Position numbers and translations under genes: made by a program
Shown here: piece after piece, positions 46,004 to 55,118 of the stretch
Numbering within the stretch: the stretch's first letter is position 1
Layout: each line of letters begins with the position of its first letter
Assembly: GCA_963848355.1 (NCBI GenBank)
Contig: CAWKDG010000012.1
Location: forward strand, 2,170,001-2,234,000
Origin: CAWKDG01 sp963848355
GTDB taxonomy: Bacteria > Actinomycetota > Acidimicrobiia > Acidimicrobiales > UBA8190
Reading direction: 5' to 3'
Length of the DNA: 64,000 bases
Notes under the pieces: generated by a model
The model's input: the letters and a program-made list of their open reading frames with translations, nothing else
Told to the model about the DNA's origin: nothing
The model's database searches: none

Positions 46004-46834
46004 GTGCGTCTGATGCTCGGGGACCGTTGTCACGACCTGAGCGCCCGGGCGCTCGTCATGGGCATCGTCAACCGCACCCCCGACTCCTTCTACGACCGCG
46101 GGGCAACCTACGCCCTCGACGCGTTGCTCACCCGGGCTTCGACGCTGGTGGCTGACGGGGCCGACCTCATCGACGTCGGCGGTGTGAAGGCCGGTCCCGG
46201 CCCGGAAGTCACCGAGGCCGAGGAGATCGACCGGATCATCCCGGCCATCGAAGCCCTCCACGCCCGGATCGACATCCCGATCTCGGTCGATACCTGGCGG
46301 GCGCCGGTGGCCCGCGCCGCCTACAGAGCAGGGGCGGTCGTGGGCAACGACATCAGTGGATTCGCCGACCCCGAATACCTGGCGGCCGCGGCCGCGGCCG
46401 ACGCCACGGTGGTGGCCACCCACATTCGTCTCGCCCCCCGCGTGCGTGATCCCGAACCGGTCTACGACGACGTCGTGGCGGTGGTGCGGTCGTTCCTGGC
46501 CGATCGGGCCGCGCGCGCCGCCGCCGCCGGCATCGCCCCCGACCGGGTGATCCTCGACGCCGGCCTCGATCTGGGCAAGACGGCCGAGCAGTCCCTGACC
46601 CTCCTGCGGGCGTCGGGCTCTCTGGCCGCTCTCGGGCATCCCCTCTTGCTGTCGGCGTCGAACAAGACCTTTCTGGGTGCGGTCCTGGACCTCGACATCG
46701 ACTCGCGGGGAGAAGCGTCCCTGGCCGCCGCCGCCATCGGGGTGTCCCTCGGGTGCCGGATCGTCCGCGTCCACGACGTCGCCCGCACCCGCCTCGTCTG
46801 CGACAGCCTCGCCGCCGTCCTCGAGGCGGCCTGA
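46004..46834 (+). CDS. folP2: Dihydropteroate-synthase-fold protein of FolP2 type
   Basis: 276 residues, TIM-barrel pterin-binding family. The first motif reads MGIVNRTPDSFYDRGATY, and the loop that in true DHPS is GGESTRPG reads GGVKAGPGPEV. Both features match mycobacterial FolP2, which has been reported to lack DHPS activity. Other segments are ISVDTWRAPVARAAYRAGA and NDISG. The C-terminus is MVHEVA-like (RIVRVHDVARTRLV). It is probably not the folate enzyme but a paralogue of unknown reaction. It abuts holA with two bases between. Confidence 0.8.
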   Translation: MRLMLGDRCHDLSARALVMGIVNRTPDSFYDRGATYALDALLTRASTLVADGADLIDVGGVKAGPGPEVTEAEEIDRIIPAIEALHARIDIPISVDTWRAPVARAAYRAGAVVGNDISGFADPEYLAAAAAADATVVATHIRLAPRVRDPEPVYDDVVAVVRSFLADRAARAAAAGIAPDRVILDAGLDLGKTAEQSLTLLRASGSLAALGHPLLLSASNKTFLGAVLDLDIDSRGEASLAAAAIGVSLGCRIVRVHDVARTRLVCDSLAAVLEAA

Positions 46835-46836
46835 TC

Positions 46837-47910
46837 ATGGCCCCGCCACCCGCTCCGGCGGCGAAGGGGGAAAAAGGGGAGGTCGGTGCCTACCTGGTGA
46901 AGGGGGACGATCCGTCCCTGGTGGGACAGGCTGTGCACGATCTGCTCGGTGTCCTCGTCGGCGAGCGGGAGGCGGCCGCCGTGACCGAGGAGCACGGCGG
47001 CCCCGGCGCTCCTGATCTCGACGTCGGGATCATCGTGGACGCCCTCACGACGCCACCGTTCATCACCGACCGCCGGGTGGTGGTGGTGCGCGATGCCGGT
47101 CGCCTGGTCGCCGCCGACGCCGGTCGCCTCGTCGCCTGCCTCGACGACCCCGTCGCCGACGTCGTTCTCGTCCTCGTGGCCGGTGGCGGGACCGTCCCCG
47201 CCGCCCTCGTGAAGGCGGTCGACCGGGTGGGCCGAGTGATCGACACCGCCGTCGGTACCGGTCGGGCCCGGACCCAGTGGCTGGTCGATCACCTCCGTGA
47301 CGCGCCCGTCCGCCTCGACGTCCGGGCCGCCACCCGCCTGGGCGATCACCTGGGAGGCGACCTGAGCCGCCTCCAGGGGCTCCTCGACACCCTCGCGTCC
47401 GCCTACGGCCCCGGGGCCGCCGTCGACTCGGACCAGCTCGAGCCGTTCCTCGGTGAGGCGGGACGGGTCGCTCCCTGGGACCTGACCGACGCCATCGACG
47501 CCGGCGACACGGCGGCGGCGCTCGTCGCCCTCGGGCGCCTGCTCGGGCCGGGCGGGTCCCATCCCCTCGTCGTCCTCTCGATCCTGCACCGCCACTACCA
47601 GGCCATGCTGCGCCTCGACGGGGCCGGGGTGACGTCGGGCGAGCAGGCCGCCGCCCTTCTCGGTGCCCGCAGCGTGTTCCCCGCCCGCAAGGCGCTCGAG
47701 CAGGGCCGCCGGCTTGGCGCGGCCCGTCTGGGCCGGGCCATGACGCTGCTGGCCGACACCGATCTCGACGTCCGGGGCCGCAGCGCGCTCCCCGATGTCA
47801 CGCTGCTCGAGGTCCTGGTGGGGCGCCTCAGCCGACTGGGCGGCGGGCGGGAAGCCGGGTCGGGCCGCGGGGGAGGGCGGACCACGTCGCGGCGACGGGC
47901 GTCGTCGTGA
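46837..47910 (+). CDS. holA: DNA polymerase III delta subunit
   Basis: 357 residues. The N-terminal segment AYLVKGDDPSLVGQAVHDLL and the ITDRRVVVVRDAGRL domain match HolA, the clamp-loader subunit that opens the beta ring. The C-terminal helical part includes LVVLSILHRHYQAMLRLDGAG and QGRRLGAARLGRAMTLLADTDLDV. Start ATG 46837. It is followed by convergent rpsT, the conserved holA-rpsT neighbourhood of bacteria. Confidence 0.9.
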   Translation: MAPPPAPAAKGEKGEVGAYLVKGDDPSLVGQAVHDLLGVLVGEREAAAVTEEHGGPGAPDLDVGIIVDALTTPPFITDRRVVVVRDAGRLVAADAGRLVACLDDPVADVVLVLVAGGGTVPAALVKAVDRVGRVIDTAVGTGRARTQWLVDHLRDAPVRLDVRAATRLGDHLGGDLSRLQGLLDTLASAYGPGAAVDSDQLEPFLGEAGRVAPWDLTDAIDAGDTAAALVALGRLLGPGGSHPLVVLSILHRHYQAMLRLDGAGVTSGEQAAALLGARSVFPARKALEQGRRLGAARLGRAMTLLADTDLDVRGRSALPDVTLLEVLVGRLSRLGGGREAGSGRGGGRTTSRRRASS

Positions 47911-47931
47911 GATCCGCCGCCGCTGCGACGA

Positions 47932-48282
47932 TCACTTCTTGGCGGCGGCCGCCTTCTTGGTGGCGCCGGACTTGGTCGCCGCCGATTTCGAGGCCGCCGG
48001 CTTCGTGCTCACCGGCTCCTCGGACCCGGCCCGGGCGGCGCGCCGCATGAGGCGCGACTTCCGATTCGCCGCCTGGTTCTTGTGGATCACGCCCTGAGCG
48101 GCAGCCCTGTCGATCCGTCGCACGGCGGCCCGGATGGCCTCGGCCGAGTCGTCGGTCCCCGTCTCGATCGCGCCCACCGCCGTCTTCGTGCGCGTGCGCA
48201 TCTCCGAACGGACAGCCTTGTTCTTGAGGCGCCGACGCTCGTTCTGACGGTTCCGCTTGATCTGGCTCTTGATGTTGGCCAC
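47932..48282 (-). CDS. rpsT: 30S ribosomal protein S20
   Basis: 116 residues from GTG 48282. The core begins ANIKSQIKRNRQNERRRLKNK and includes GVIHKNQAANRKSRLMRR. It is about 28 residues longer than usual, because of a Ser/Thr/Ala/Lys-rich tail (ASKSAATKSGATKKAAAAKK). Such lysine-alanine tails are common in actinobacterial ribosomal and nucleoid proteins and may bind RNA. Divergent from lepA. Confidence 0.93.
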   Translation of the reverse strand: MANIKSQIKRNRQNERRRLKNKAVRSEMRTRTKTAVGAIETGTDDSAEAIRAAVRRIDRAAAQGVIHKNQAANRKSRLMRRAARAGSEEPVSTKPAASKSAATKSGATKKAAAAKK

Positions 48283-48482
48283 GTGAGAGTCTCGCTGTTC
48301 GAGGGACGGAGAGCCGGCGCCCAGTGCGCTCGGCGGTTCAGGCGGTCGGGCGACGCCATCGGCGTCACCGCGGGGAACCAAGGGTAGCAGGCACCCGCCG
48401 TCCGGTCCTCCCCGGACCCGGCCCCGGTCCCGGTCCGTCGGGGGTCCGTGCATCTCGCCGCCGCCGGTACGCTCCGGGGGCC

Positions 48483-50270
48483 GTGCTTGAGACCGACCGG
48501 ATCCGCAATTTCTCCATCGTCAGCCATGTCGACCACGGCAAGTCGACGCTGTCGGACCGGATCCTCGAGCTCACCAACACCGTCGACCCCCGGCTCATGC
48601 GTGAGCAGTACCTCGATTCCATGGACATCGAGCGGGAGCGCGGCATCACCATCAAGGCCCAGAACGTCCGGGTCCGCTGGAAGGAGAACGTCCTTCACCT
48701 CATCGACACGCCGGGCCACGTCGACTTCGGGTACGAGGTCAGCCGCTCGCTGGCGGCGTGCGAGGGGGCCGTCCTCCTCGTCGACGCCTCCCAGGGAATC
48801 CAGGCCCAGACCCTGGCCACGTGTTACCAGGCGATCGAGAACAACCTCGAGATCGTGGCCGCCCTCAACAAGATCGACCTCCCGGCCGCTGATCCCGAGA
48901 GGTACGCGGGCGAGATCGAGCGGGTCCTCGGCATCGACGCCGCCACCATCCTCCGCATCTCGGCCAAGACCGGTGACGGGGTCGACGCTCTCCTCGACGC
49001 CATCGTGGAGCGCGTGCCCCCGCCCTCGGGGGATCCCGACGTGGCCCTGCGGGCCCTCATCTTCGACTCGGCCTACGACCAGTACCGCGGCGTGGTCAGC
49101 TCGGTGCGGGTCATGGAGGGAGTCCTCCGCACACGGTCGCGCATCCGCTACATGCAGGCGGGGACCGTCCAGGAGATCGAGGAGATCGGTGTCCGCACTC
49201 CCGACCCCGCACCGGTCGACGAGCTCGGCCCCGGTGAGGTGGGCTACCTGATCTCGGGGATCAAGGACGTCGGTCAGGCGCGGTCGGGGGAGACGGTGAC
49301 CGATGCCGTCCACCCCGCCGCCGAGGCCCTCCACGGCTATCGCGACCCCAAGCCCATGGTGTTCTGCGGGCTCTACCCCGTCGACGGCGACGAGCTGACC
49401 GAGCTGCGCGAGGCGCTCGACAAGCTGCGGCTGAACGACTCGAGTTTCACCTTCGAGCCGGAGTCATCGGGAGCGCTCGGCTTCGGCTTCCGCTGTGGAT
49501 TCCTCGGGCTCCTGCACATGGAGATCGTCCGCGAACGGCTCGAGCGCGAGTTCAACCTGTCCCTCATCGCCACGGCCCCGTCGGTGGCCTACGTGGCCCA
49601 CTGCACCGACGGGACCGAGATCCGCTTCGACAATCCGAGTGAGATGCCCGAGGCGAGCAAGCTCGATCACATCGACGAGCCGATGCTCCGGGCCACCCTC
49701 ATCGTGCCCACCGACTTCATCGGCACGGTCATGGATCTGTGCCAGACGCGCCGCGGCGAGCTCGACCGCATGGAGTACATCTCCTCCGAACGCGTCGAGC
49801 TGCTCTACCGGATCCCCCTCGGGGAGGTCGTCATCGACTTCTTCGACCAGTTGAAGTCCCGCACCAAGGGCTACGCCAGCCTCGACTACGAGGCCGACGG
49901 GTACAAGACGGCCACCCTCGTGAAGGTCGACCTCCTCATCAACCAAGTCCCGGTGGACGCTTTCTCGACCGTCGTCCACAAGTCGCAGGCCGACATCTAC
50001 GGGCGGAAGATGACGGAGAAGCTGCGCACCCTCATCCCCCGCCAGCTCTTCGACGTCCCCATCCAGGCCGCCATCGGCGGACGGGTCATCGCCCGCGAGA
50101 CGGTCAAGGCCCGGCGCAAGGACGTGCTGGCCAAGTGCTACGGCGGAGACATCACCCGCAAGCGCAAGCTCCTCGAGAAGCAGAAGGAAGGCAAGAAGAA
50201 GATGAAGTCCATCGGGCGCGTCGAGGTGCCCCAAGAAGCCTTCGTGGCCGCCCTGCGCTTGGAGGACTGA
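48483..50270 (+). CDS. lepA: Elongation factor 4 (LepA), ribosome back-translocase
   Basis: 595 residues, standard length. G1 is SHVDHGKST, the switch II region DTPGHVDFGYEVSRS, G4 NKIDLPAADPER, then SAKTG. The LepA-specific C-terminal domain ends TRKRKLLEKQKEGKKKMKSIGRVEVPQEAF. Start is GTG 48483. It is in its usual place next to rpsT. Confidence 0.97.
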   Translation: MLETDRIRNFSIVSHVDHGKSTLSDRILELTNTVDPRLMREQYLDSMDIERERGITIKAQNVRVRWKENVLHLIDTPGHVDFGYEVSRSLAACEGAVLLVDASQGIQAQTLATCYQAIENNLEIVAALNKIDLPAADPERYAGEIERVLGIDAATILRISAKTGDGVDALLDAIVERVPPPSGDPDVALRALIFDSAYDQYRGVVSSVRVMEGVLRTRSRIRYMQAGTVQEIEEIGVRTPDPAPVDELGPGEVGYLISGIKDVGQARSGETVTDAVHPAAEALHGYRDPKPMVFCGLYPVDGDELTELREALDKLRLNDSSFTFEPESSGALGFGFRCGFLGLLHMEIVRERLEREFNLSLIATAPSVAYVAHCTDGTEIRFDNPSEMPEASKLDHIDEPMLRATLIVPTDFIGTVMDLCQTRRGELDRMEYISSERVELLYRIPLGEVVIDFFDQLKSRTKGYASLDYEADGYKTATLVKVDLLINQVPVDAFSTVVHKSQADIYGRKMTEKLRTLIPRQLFDVPIQAAIGGRVIARETVKARRKDVLAKCYGGDITRKRKLLEKQKEGKKKMKSIGRVEVPQEAFVAALRLED

Positions 50271-50295
50271 GCAGCGAGCAGCCTGGGGTGACCGA

Positions 50296-51339
50296 TCAGC
50301 CCACCGGTGTCTCCCCCGGTGTGGGGATCACCGTGGTGGGGAAGTCGTCGGGGAACGCCCCCAGGGCCACCGCGATCTTGGAGAACCCCATGAAGAGGGC
50401 GAGGCCGGCGGTCAGCTCCACCGTCCCCGCCGATCCGTAGTGGGCCAGCATCGCGTCCCGGGTGGTTCGGTCGGGCCCGCCCCGGGGGTCACCGAGGAAG
50501 ACGTCGGTCAGGGCGATCACGGTCTTGTGGGCGTCGGTCAGCACGGTCGCCTCGTAGCCGTCGGTCACCAGGTCGACAAGGTCCTCGGTCAGTCCGTCCC
50601 GGCGGGCGCGGGCGAAGCGGACGTTGCGGCAGAACCTGCAGCCCGTCACCCGGGCGTTGCGCAGCCGCGCCACCTCCTTCGACGGATGGTCGACCACGCC
50701 GCCCGACCACAGCACCCCGTAGAGGCGCTCGAACGAGGCGAACAGGCTCGGCTGGGCGGCCGAGAACCCACGGGCGGGGTCGCCGGGATCGACATCGGCG
50801 TCGACCACGGTGTCATCGGTGTCATCGGGCTCTCCGACGTCGACCACGGCGACGTCCGGCGAGGAGACGGCATCGGGACCGATCCCGAGCACCACGCGGA
50901 AGCGGGCGAACCCGTCGAAGGCGGCGACGGCCTGCGCCAGTCCGACCAGCCGCGGGAAGCCCACGGCGGCGCGCAGCCGGGCCCGGTCGTCGGCCCCTAT
51001 CCCCGAGGGATCGATCACGAACTGTTCGGCGAAAGCGAGACAGGCGCGCGTGGTGTCGTCGAAGGATGCCGCCGTCGGCCACGAGCGCAGCGCCGCCACC
51101 GTCTCCTCGGACAGCCCCCCGTCCACCGCCGGACGGGAGCGCACACCCAACTCGGCGTCGCACCCGACGAGCTGGGCCACACGCAGGCGGCACAACTCGA
51201 CGATCACGGGCTCCATCACCGTCTGCTCCCACAGGCGGGCGTAGAAGTCGCGGTAGTGGGCGAAGAGGTTCTCCCTCAGGCCGAAGACGCGGGCGAATTC
51301 GGTCTCGCTCACGACGGCGGTGGGGACCCAGCTGGCCAT
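50296..51339 (-). CDS. Double AhpD/carboxymuconolactone-decarboxylase-like protein
   Basis: 347 residues holding two domains of the alkylhydroperoxidase AhpD fold. The first has ELCRLRVAQLVGCDAELGVR, which keeps only one active cysteine. The second has EVARLRNARVTGCRFCRNVRFA with an intact CxxC and downstream helix. The middle contains an acidic linker (VDVGEPDDTDDTVVDADVD). The intact CxxC suggests thiol redox activity, though AhpD, decarboxylase and dehalogenase-like members all share the fold. Its start overlaps the stop of the upstream EthD gene, so they are translationally coupled. Confidence 0.78.
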   Translation of the reverse strand: MASWVPTAVVSETEFARVFGLRENLFAHYRDFYARLWEQTVMEPVIVELCRLRVAQLVGCDAELGVRSRPAVDGGLSEETVAALRSWPTAASFDDTTRACLAFAEQFVIDPSGIGADDRARLRAAVGFPRLVGLAQAVAAFDGFARFRVVLGIGPDAVSSPDVAVVDVGEPDDTDDTVVDADVDPGDPARGFSAAQPSLFASFERLYGVLWSGGVVDHPSKEVARLRNARVTGCRFCRNVRFARARRDGLTEDLVDLVTDGYEATVLTDAHKTVIALTDVFLGDPRGGPDRTTRDAMLAHYGSAGTVELTAGLALFMGFSKIAVALGAFPDDFPTTVIPTPGETPVG

Positions 51340-51704
51340 CAGCCGATGACCGTGTGCTCCTCGGCCACGAACAGCGGGGACCGCCCGTGGTCGATGAAGC
51401 GCGCCTCGTCGCGCCCGAGCTCGGCCGCGGCGGCCCGTCCCTCGTCGGTCCCGGCGCTGCGGGCCAACGCGTCGGCGTCGTCGAACCACAACTCGGCCAC
51501 GCCGTCGTAGGCCTCCGGTGATCCGCGGGTGGCGGCCAGCAGGGAGTTCACCGGTCCCGCCACGGTGTGCACCTGGACGTAGCGGCGGATCCCGAGGGCC
51601 GGCGCGTGGCGGGCCACGAGGGGCCCGTGCTCGTCCCGCCAGTAACGGTGGAATTCCTCTTCGCTGATGTCGTCGCGGCGGCGGAGGCAGAAGATCAGTT
51701 TCAC
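51339..51704 (-). CDS. EthD-domain dimeric alpha/beta-barrel protein
   Basis: 121 residues. MKLIFCLRRRDDISEEEFHRYWRDEHGPLV is the conserved EthD start with the HGPL motif, and DGVAELWFDDADALA the second strand. EthD-like proteins support ether degradation or act as small monooxygenase-like ring proteins. Stop and next start overlap by one base. Exact role unknown. Confidence 0.85.
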   Translation of the reverse strand: MKLIFCLRRRDDISEEEFHRYWRDEHGPLVARHAPALGIRRYVQVHTVAGPVNSLLAATRGSPEAYDGVAELWFDDADALARSAGTDEGRAAAAELGRDEARFIDHGRSPLFVAEEHTVIG

Positions 51705-51808
51705 CCTGTCAGTTTCATCATGTCCGGGGCGACGGTACCAGCCACCTGCGGCGCCACCGGGGGGACCGGTACCGTGGTCCCGCGCCCGGCGCCGACCGGG
51801 GGGACGAG

Positions 51809-53200
51809 GTGGAGATGACCGTTCGCGACTGTGAAGCGCTCGTCATCGGGGCGGGCTACGCCGGCCTCTCCGCCGCCCGCGAGCTGACGCGGGCCGGGGT
51901 CGACGTGCTCGTGGTCGAAGCCCGTGACCGCGTCGGCGGTCGTGTCTGGACGCAGTCGACGGCCACCGGCGCACTGATCGACCACGGCGGGCAGTGGATC
52001 GGCCCCGGGCAGGACCGGCTGCAGAAGTTGGCCGACGAGTGCGGCGCCGACACCTTCCCCACCTTCACCACGGGCGACGGCGTCGAATGGCGCGACGGGA
52101 CCCGGGCCACCTACGCCGGTCTCGTCCCCACCTCGGATCCCGCCGCCGCCGCCGACGGCATCGAGGCCATCTTCGAGCTCGACCTGGCGGCGCGCGACGT
52201 CCCTCTCGACGCCCCGTGGGAGGCGCCCGACGCCCGGGCGCGCGACGAGCAGACCCTCGGGTCGTGGCTGGCCGCCTCCGTCGCCTCCGTCGGGGCGCGA
52301 GCCATCATCACCGCCGCCGTCAAGAGCATCTTCGGAACCGAACCGGGCGAGCTCTCCCTGCTCTTCACCCTCTTCTACCTCCATGCCGGCGGCGGCCTCA
52401 TGAACCTGGCCCGCACCACCAACGGGGCCCAGGAACGCCGCTTCACGGCCGGGGCCCAGCACTGCGCGCTGTGGATGGCCGAGGAGCTCGGCCCCCGCGT
52501 CCTGCTCTCCTCTCCGGTGGTCGGCGTCGACCATGGCCCCGACGGCGTCGTCGCCACGGTGGCGTCGACGACTGCGGGCGGCGACGCCACGGCCCTGCGC
52601 CTGCGGGCCCGGCGGGCCATCGTGGCCATGCCGCCGGCCCTCTCGGTCCGCCTCTCCTGGTCGCCCCCCCTGCCCGGTCTCCGTGACCAGCTCTCCATGC
52701 GGGCCCCGATGGGATCGGTCACCAAGATCCACGCCATCTACGACCGCCCCTTCTGGCGCGACGACGGGCTGAACGGCCAGGTCGTCTCCGACGACGGGGC
52801 CGTCCGGGTCACCTTCGACGACTCCCCGCCCGACGCCTCGCACGGGATCCTCCTCGGGTTCGTGGCCGGGTCCGAATGCCGTGCCCTCGACGGCTGCACG
52901 CCGGCGGAGCGCGCCGAGGCTGCCATCACCGACCTCGTCCGGTACTTCGGCCCCCGCGCCGCGACCCCCCTGGAAGTGGTGGAGCGGCACTGGCCGGCCG
53001 AGCCGTACACCCGCGGGGGTCCGGTGACGGTGTTCTCCCCGGGTCTTCTCACCGATTTCGGACCGGCCCTGCGCGACCCGGTGGGGCCGGTCCACTGGGC
53101 GGGCACGGAGACGGCCACCGAGTGGTGCGGGTACATCGACGGGGCCCTCTCGTCCGGTGTCCGGGCCGCCGGCGAGGTCCTCGTCGCCCTGGGCCACTGA
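51809..53200 (+). CDS. Flavin-containing monoamine oxidase
   Basis: 463 residues. The FAD Rossmann motif is VIGAGYAGLSAARELTRAG with VVEARDRVGGRVW, and the C-terminal FAD contact WAGTETATEWCGYIDGALSSG is the amine-oxidase signature. The central substrate domain has AIVAMPPALSVRLSW. A Cys at the flavin-facing end (EWCGYIDG) is compatible with, but does not prove, covalent flavin. It is followed by an SCP2-like protein and an amino-acid/amine permease in overlapping genes, so amine uptake and oxidation is a likely unit. The GTG at 51809 behind GGGGGG is used; ATG 51815 is an alternative. Confidence 0.9.
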   Translation: MEMTVRDCEALVIGAGYAGLSAARELTRAGVDVLVVEARDRVGGRVWTQSTATGALIDHGGQWIGPGQDRLQKLADECGADTFPTFTTGDGVEWRDGTRATYAGLVPTSDPAAAADGIEAIFELDLAARDVPLDAPWEAPDARARDEQTLGSWLAASVASVGARAIITAAVKSIFGTEPGELSLLFTLFYLHAGGGLMNLARTTNGAQERRFTAGAQHCALWMAEELGPRVLLSSPVVGVDHGPDGVVATVASTTAGGDATALRLRARRAIVAMPPALSVRLSWSPPLPGLRDQLSMRAPMGSVTKIHAIYDRPFWRDDGLNGQVVSDDGAVRVTFDDSPPDASHGILLGFVAGSECRALDGCTPAERAEAAITDLVRYFGPRAATPLEVVERHWPAEPYTRGGPVTVFSPGLLTDFGPALRDPVGPVHWAGTETATEWCGYIDGALSSGVRAAGEVLVALGH

Positions 53201-53203
53201 CCG

Positions 53204-53563
53204 GTGGCCGATCGGGACGAGATCGCCGAGGCCTATGCCGACTGGCGTGCCCGGTGCAACGACAACGAGCGCCTCCGCCGGATGCTGCGCGGCTGGGACC
53301 GGGTCGTCCATCTCGTGGCCATCGACACCGGTGACCGCTTCACCGTCGTCGTCCGCGACCAGTCGCTGGCCGCGCTGGCCGCCGGCGCCGACGAGGTGGC
53401 CGATCTCGTCGTCACCGCCACCAGCGAGGATTTCGCCGATCTCTTCTGGGGCGACCTCAACCCGTCGGAGAAGTACATGTCGGGCGAGATCACCCTGGCC
53501 GGTGCCCAGGAGGACGTCATGCGCCTCGACGCCATGTCGATGGTGGCGTTCCTCGACCAGTGA
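53204..53563 (+). CDS. Small SCP2-like sterol-carrier-fold protein
   Basis: 119 residues from GTG 53204, three bases after the amine oxidase stop. The SCP2-like core has FTVVVRDQSLAALAAGADEVADLVVTATSEDFADLFWGDLNPSEKYMSGEI, the pattern of SCP2 domains (here broken into conserved pieces). It may bind a hydrophobic ligand for the neighbouring oxidase. It overlaps the permease start by four bases. Confidence 0.75.
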   Translation: MADRDEIAEAYADWRARCNDNERLRRMLRGWDRVVHLVAIDTGDRFTVVVRDQSLAALAAGADEVADLVVTATSEDFADLFWGDLNPSEKYMSGEITLAGAQEDVMRLDAMSMVAFLDQ

Positions 53564-55014
53564 CCGGTGCCGGTGACGCCCCGTCCGGCGTCCCCGGCGG
53601 CGGGGCGGTGTTGCGGCGGGCCCTCGGCCTGCGGACGGTCGTCTCCACCTCCGCCGGCCTCGCCTTCGCCGCTCTCGAGTATCTGGCGGCGGCCGGGCTG
53701 GTGGCCTATGTGGCCGGCGACTCGGCCTGGATCGCCGTCGGGACCGCCGGGCTCCTGGCCCTTCTCGCCTGGGGGTGCTTCAGCGAGCTGAACGGGATGT
53801 TCCCCACGGCGGCCGCCATCCGCCTCTACATGAAGCGGTCGATGGACGACCGCGTCGCCCTCACCATCACCTTCACCTACCTCACGACCATCGTCCTCGT
53901 CATCGCCGCCGACGCCTTCATCGTCGGCTCCGCCCTGGCCCACGTGCTCGGCCAGTCCTCGGCGGTGGCCGGGCTCATCATCGCCGCCCTCCTCGGGGCG
54001 GCCGTGGCCTCCAACCTCCGCGGCGTCAAGGTGGCGGGCGGCGTCCAGGACATCGCCACCTACTCGGTCCTCGCCGTCACGGCCGTGGTGGCCGTCACGG
54101 CCCTTCTCCGCAGCCACCGGGGTCTGCGCTTCCCCCTGTCGCCCCTCCACGGTCACCACCCCGGTGACCTCCTCGAGGCCGTCGCCCTCGGGGTCTTCCT
54201 CTTCAGCGCCTTCGAGTGGGTGACGACGAGCGCCGAGGAGGTCCGGCGTCCCCGCGACATCCACCGGGGCATGCTCATCGCCCTGGCCGTCCTCGTCGTC
54301 GTCTGCAGCCTCATCACGGTGGCCATGAGCCACGTCCTCGGTCACCACCAACTGGTCTCCGCCTTCCCGCAGCTCTTCCTCGGCCGCGCCGCCTTCGGCC
54401 CGGCCGGCCTGTGGCTCATGGCCGGTGTCACGGCGGCGACGGCGGTGAACACCTTCAACGGGGGCTTCATCACGGCCTCGCGCTTCATCTACGCCACCGC
54501 CCGCGAGGGGAGCCTGCCGCCGGCCCTGGCCTCGTTGAACGACCGGGCCGTGCCCTGGGTGCCCGTCGTCGTCCTCGGCCTTGCCTCTCTCGTCGTCTCC
54601 CTCGTCGTCGCCGCCACCGGATCGTGGTCGGTCCTGGTGGCCGTCGGCGCCGCCCTCGAAGCCCTGATCTACGCCACCGCCGCCTTCTGCGTCATCCGCC
54701 TGCGTACCCGCCTGCCGGGCGAGCCCCGGCCCTTCCGCCTGCCCGCCGCCCGTCTCCTCGGCGGCGCCGGCATCGCCGTCTTCGCCGTCCTCGCCGCCGT
54801 GGCCAGCGTCTCGGTGGCCAACCATCTCGACCTCGTCCCCCTGATCGTCCTGGCCGCCACCGGGGGTGCCTCGGCCCTCTACGTCGTGGGCGTCCTCCCC
54901 CGGGTGCGGGCGGCCCACGAGGCCCGCCAGGCGGCCCGGGGCCGCCGCCGCCCGCCGCGCCCGTCGGGGGCGGCCCGACCGGCGGGCCCCCCCGGTGACA
55001 CCGCCGCCCGGTGA
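53560..55014 (+). CDS. APC-family amino acid/polyamine permease
   Basis: 484 residues with about twelve membrane helices, among them TSAGLAFAALEYLAAAGLVAYVAG and SELNGMFPTAAAIRLYMKRS. The last contains the APC family's early conserved stretch. Other helices are FEWVTTSAEEVRRPRD and TAVNTFNGGFITASRFIYATAREG. The cytoplasmic C-terminal tail is Arg/Pro-rich. It overlaps the SCP2 gene (GTGA). Most likely it imports the amine oxidised by the adjacent enzyme. Confidence 0.86.
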   Translation: MTGAGDAPSGVPGGGAVLRRALGLRTVVSTSAGLAFAALEYLAAAGLVAYVAGDSAWIAVGTAGLLALLAWGCFSELNGMFPTAAAIRLYMKRSMDDRVALTITFTYLTTIVLVIAADAFIVGSALAHVLGQSSAVAGLIIAALLGAAVASNLRGVKVAGGVQDIATYSVLAVTAVVAVTALLRSHRGLRFPLSPLHGHHPGDLLEAVALGVFLFSAFEWVTTSAEEVRRPRDIHRGMLIALAVLVVVCSLITVAMSHVLGHHQLVSAFPQLFLGRAAFGPAGLWLMAGVTAATAVNTFNGGFITASRFIYATAREGSLPPALASLNDRAVPWVPVVVLGLASLVVSLVVAATGSWSVLVAVGAALEALIYATAAFCVIRLRTRLPGEPRPFRLPAARLLGGAGIAVFAVLAAVASVSVANHLDLVPLIVLAATGGASALYVVGVLPRVRAAHEARQAARGRRRPPRPSGAARPAGPPGDTAAR

Positions 55015-55083
55015 GATCCCGGACGGCCCGATGGGGTCCCGGAGGACGGAGACCTGCTCAAGGGCCTGGTCAGTAGCACCGAG

Positions 55084-55110
55084 ATAGCACTCGGTAGAAT
55101 CGAGTGCCAG
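55084..55110 (+). promoter_or_regulatory. CIRCE element (HrcA operator)
   Basis: ATAGCACTC at 55084-55092, nine bases, then GAGTGCCAG at 55102-55110. This is one or two bases from the consensus TTAGCACTC-N9-GAGTGCTAA. TAGAAT (55095-55100) within the spacer looks like a -10 hexamer, so repressor binding would cover the promoter. It autoregulates hrcA and dnaJ. Confidence 0.85.
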
Positions 55111-55118
55111 AACCTCCG

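Noticed and set aside
44063..46774. A 903-codon open frame on the minus strand covering the phosphotransferase and beyond
   Set aside because: Only the last 353 codons match a known family. The rest is antisense to thioredoxin, FolP2 and has no family motifs, as expected of spurious open frames in GC-rich DNA.
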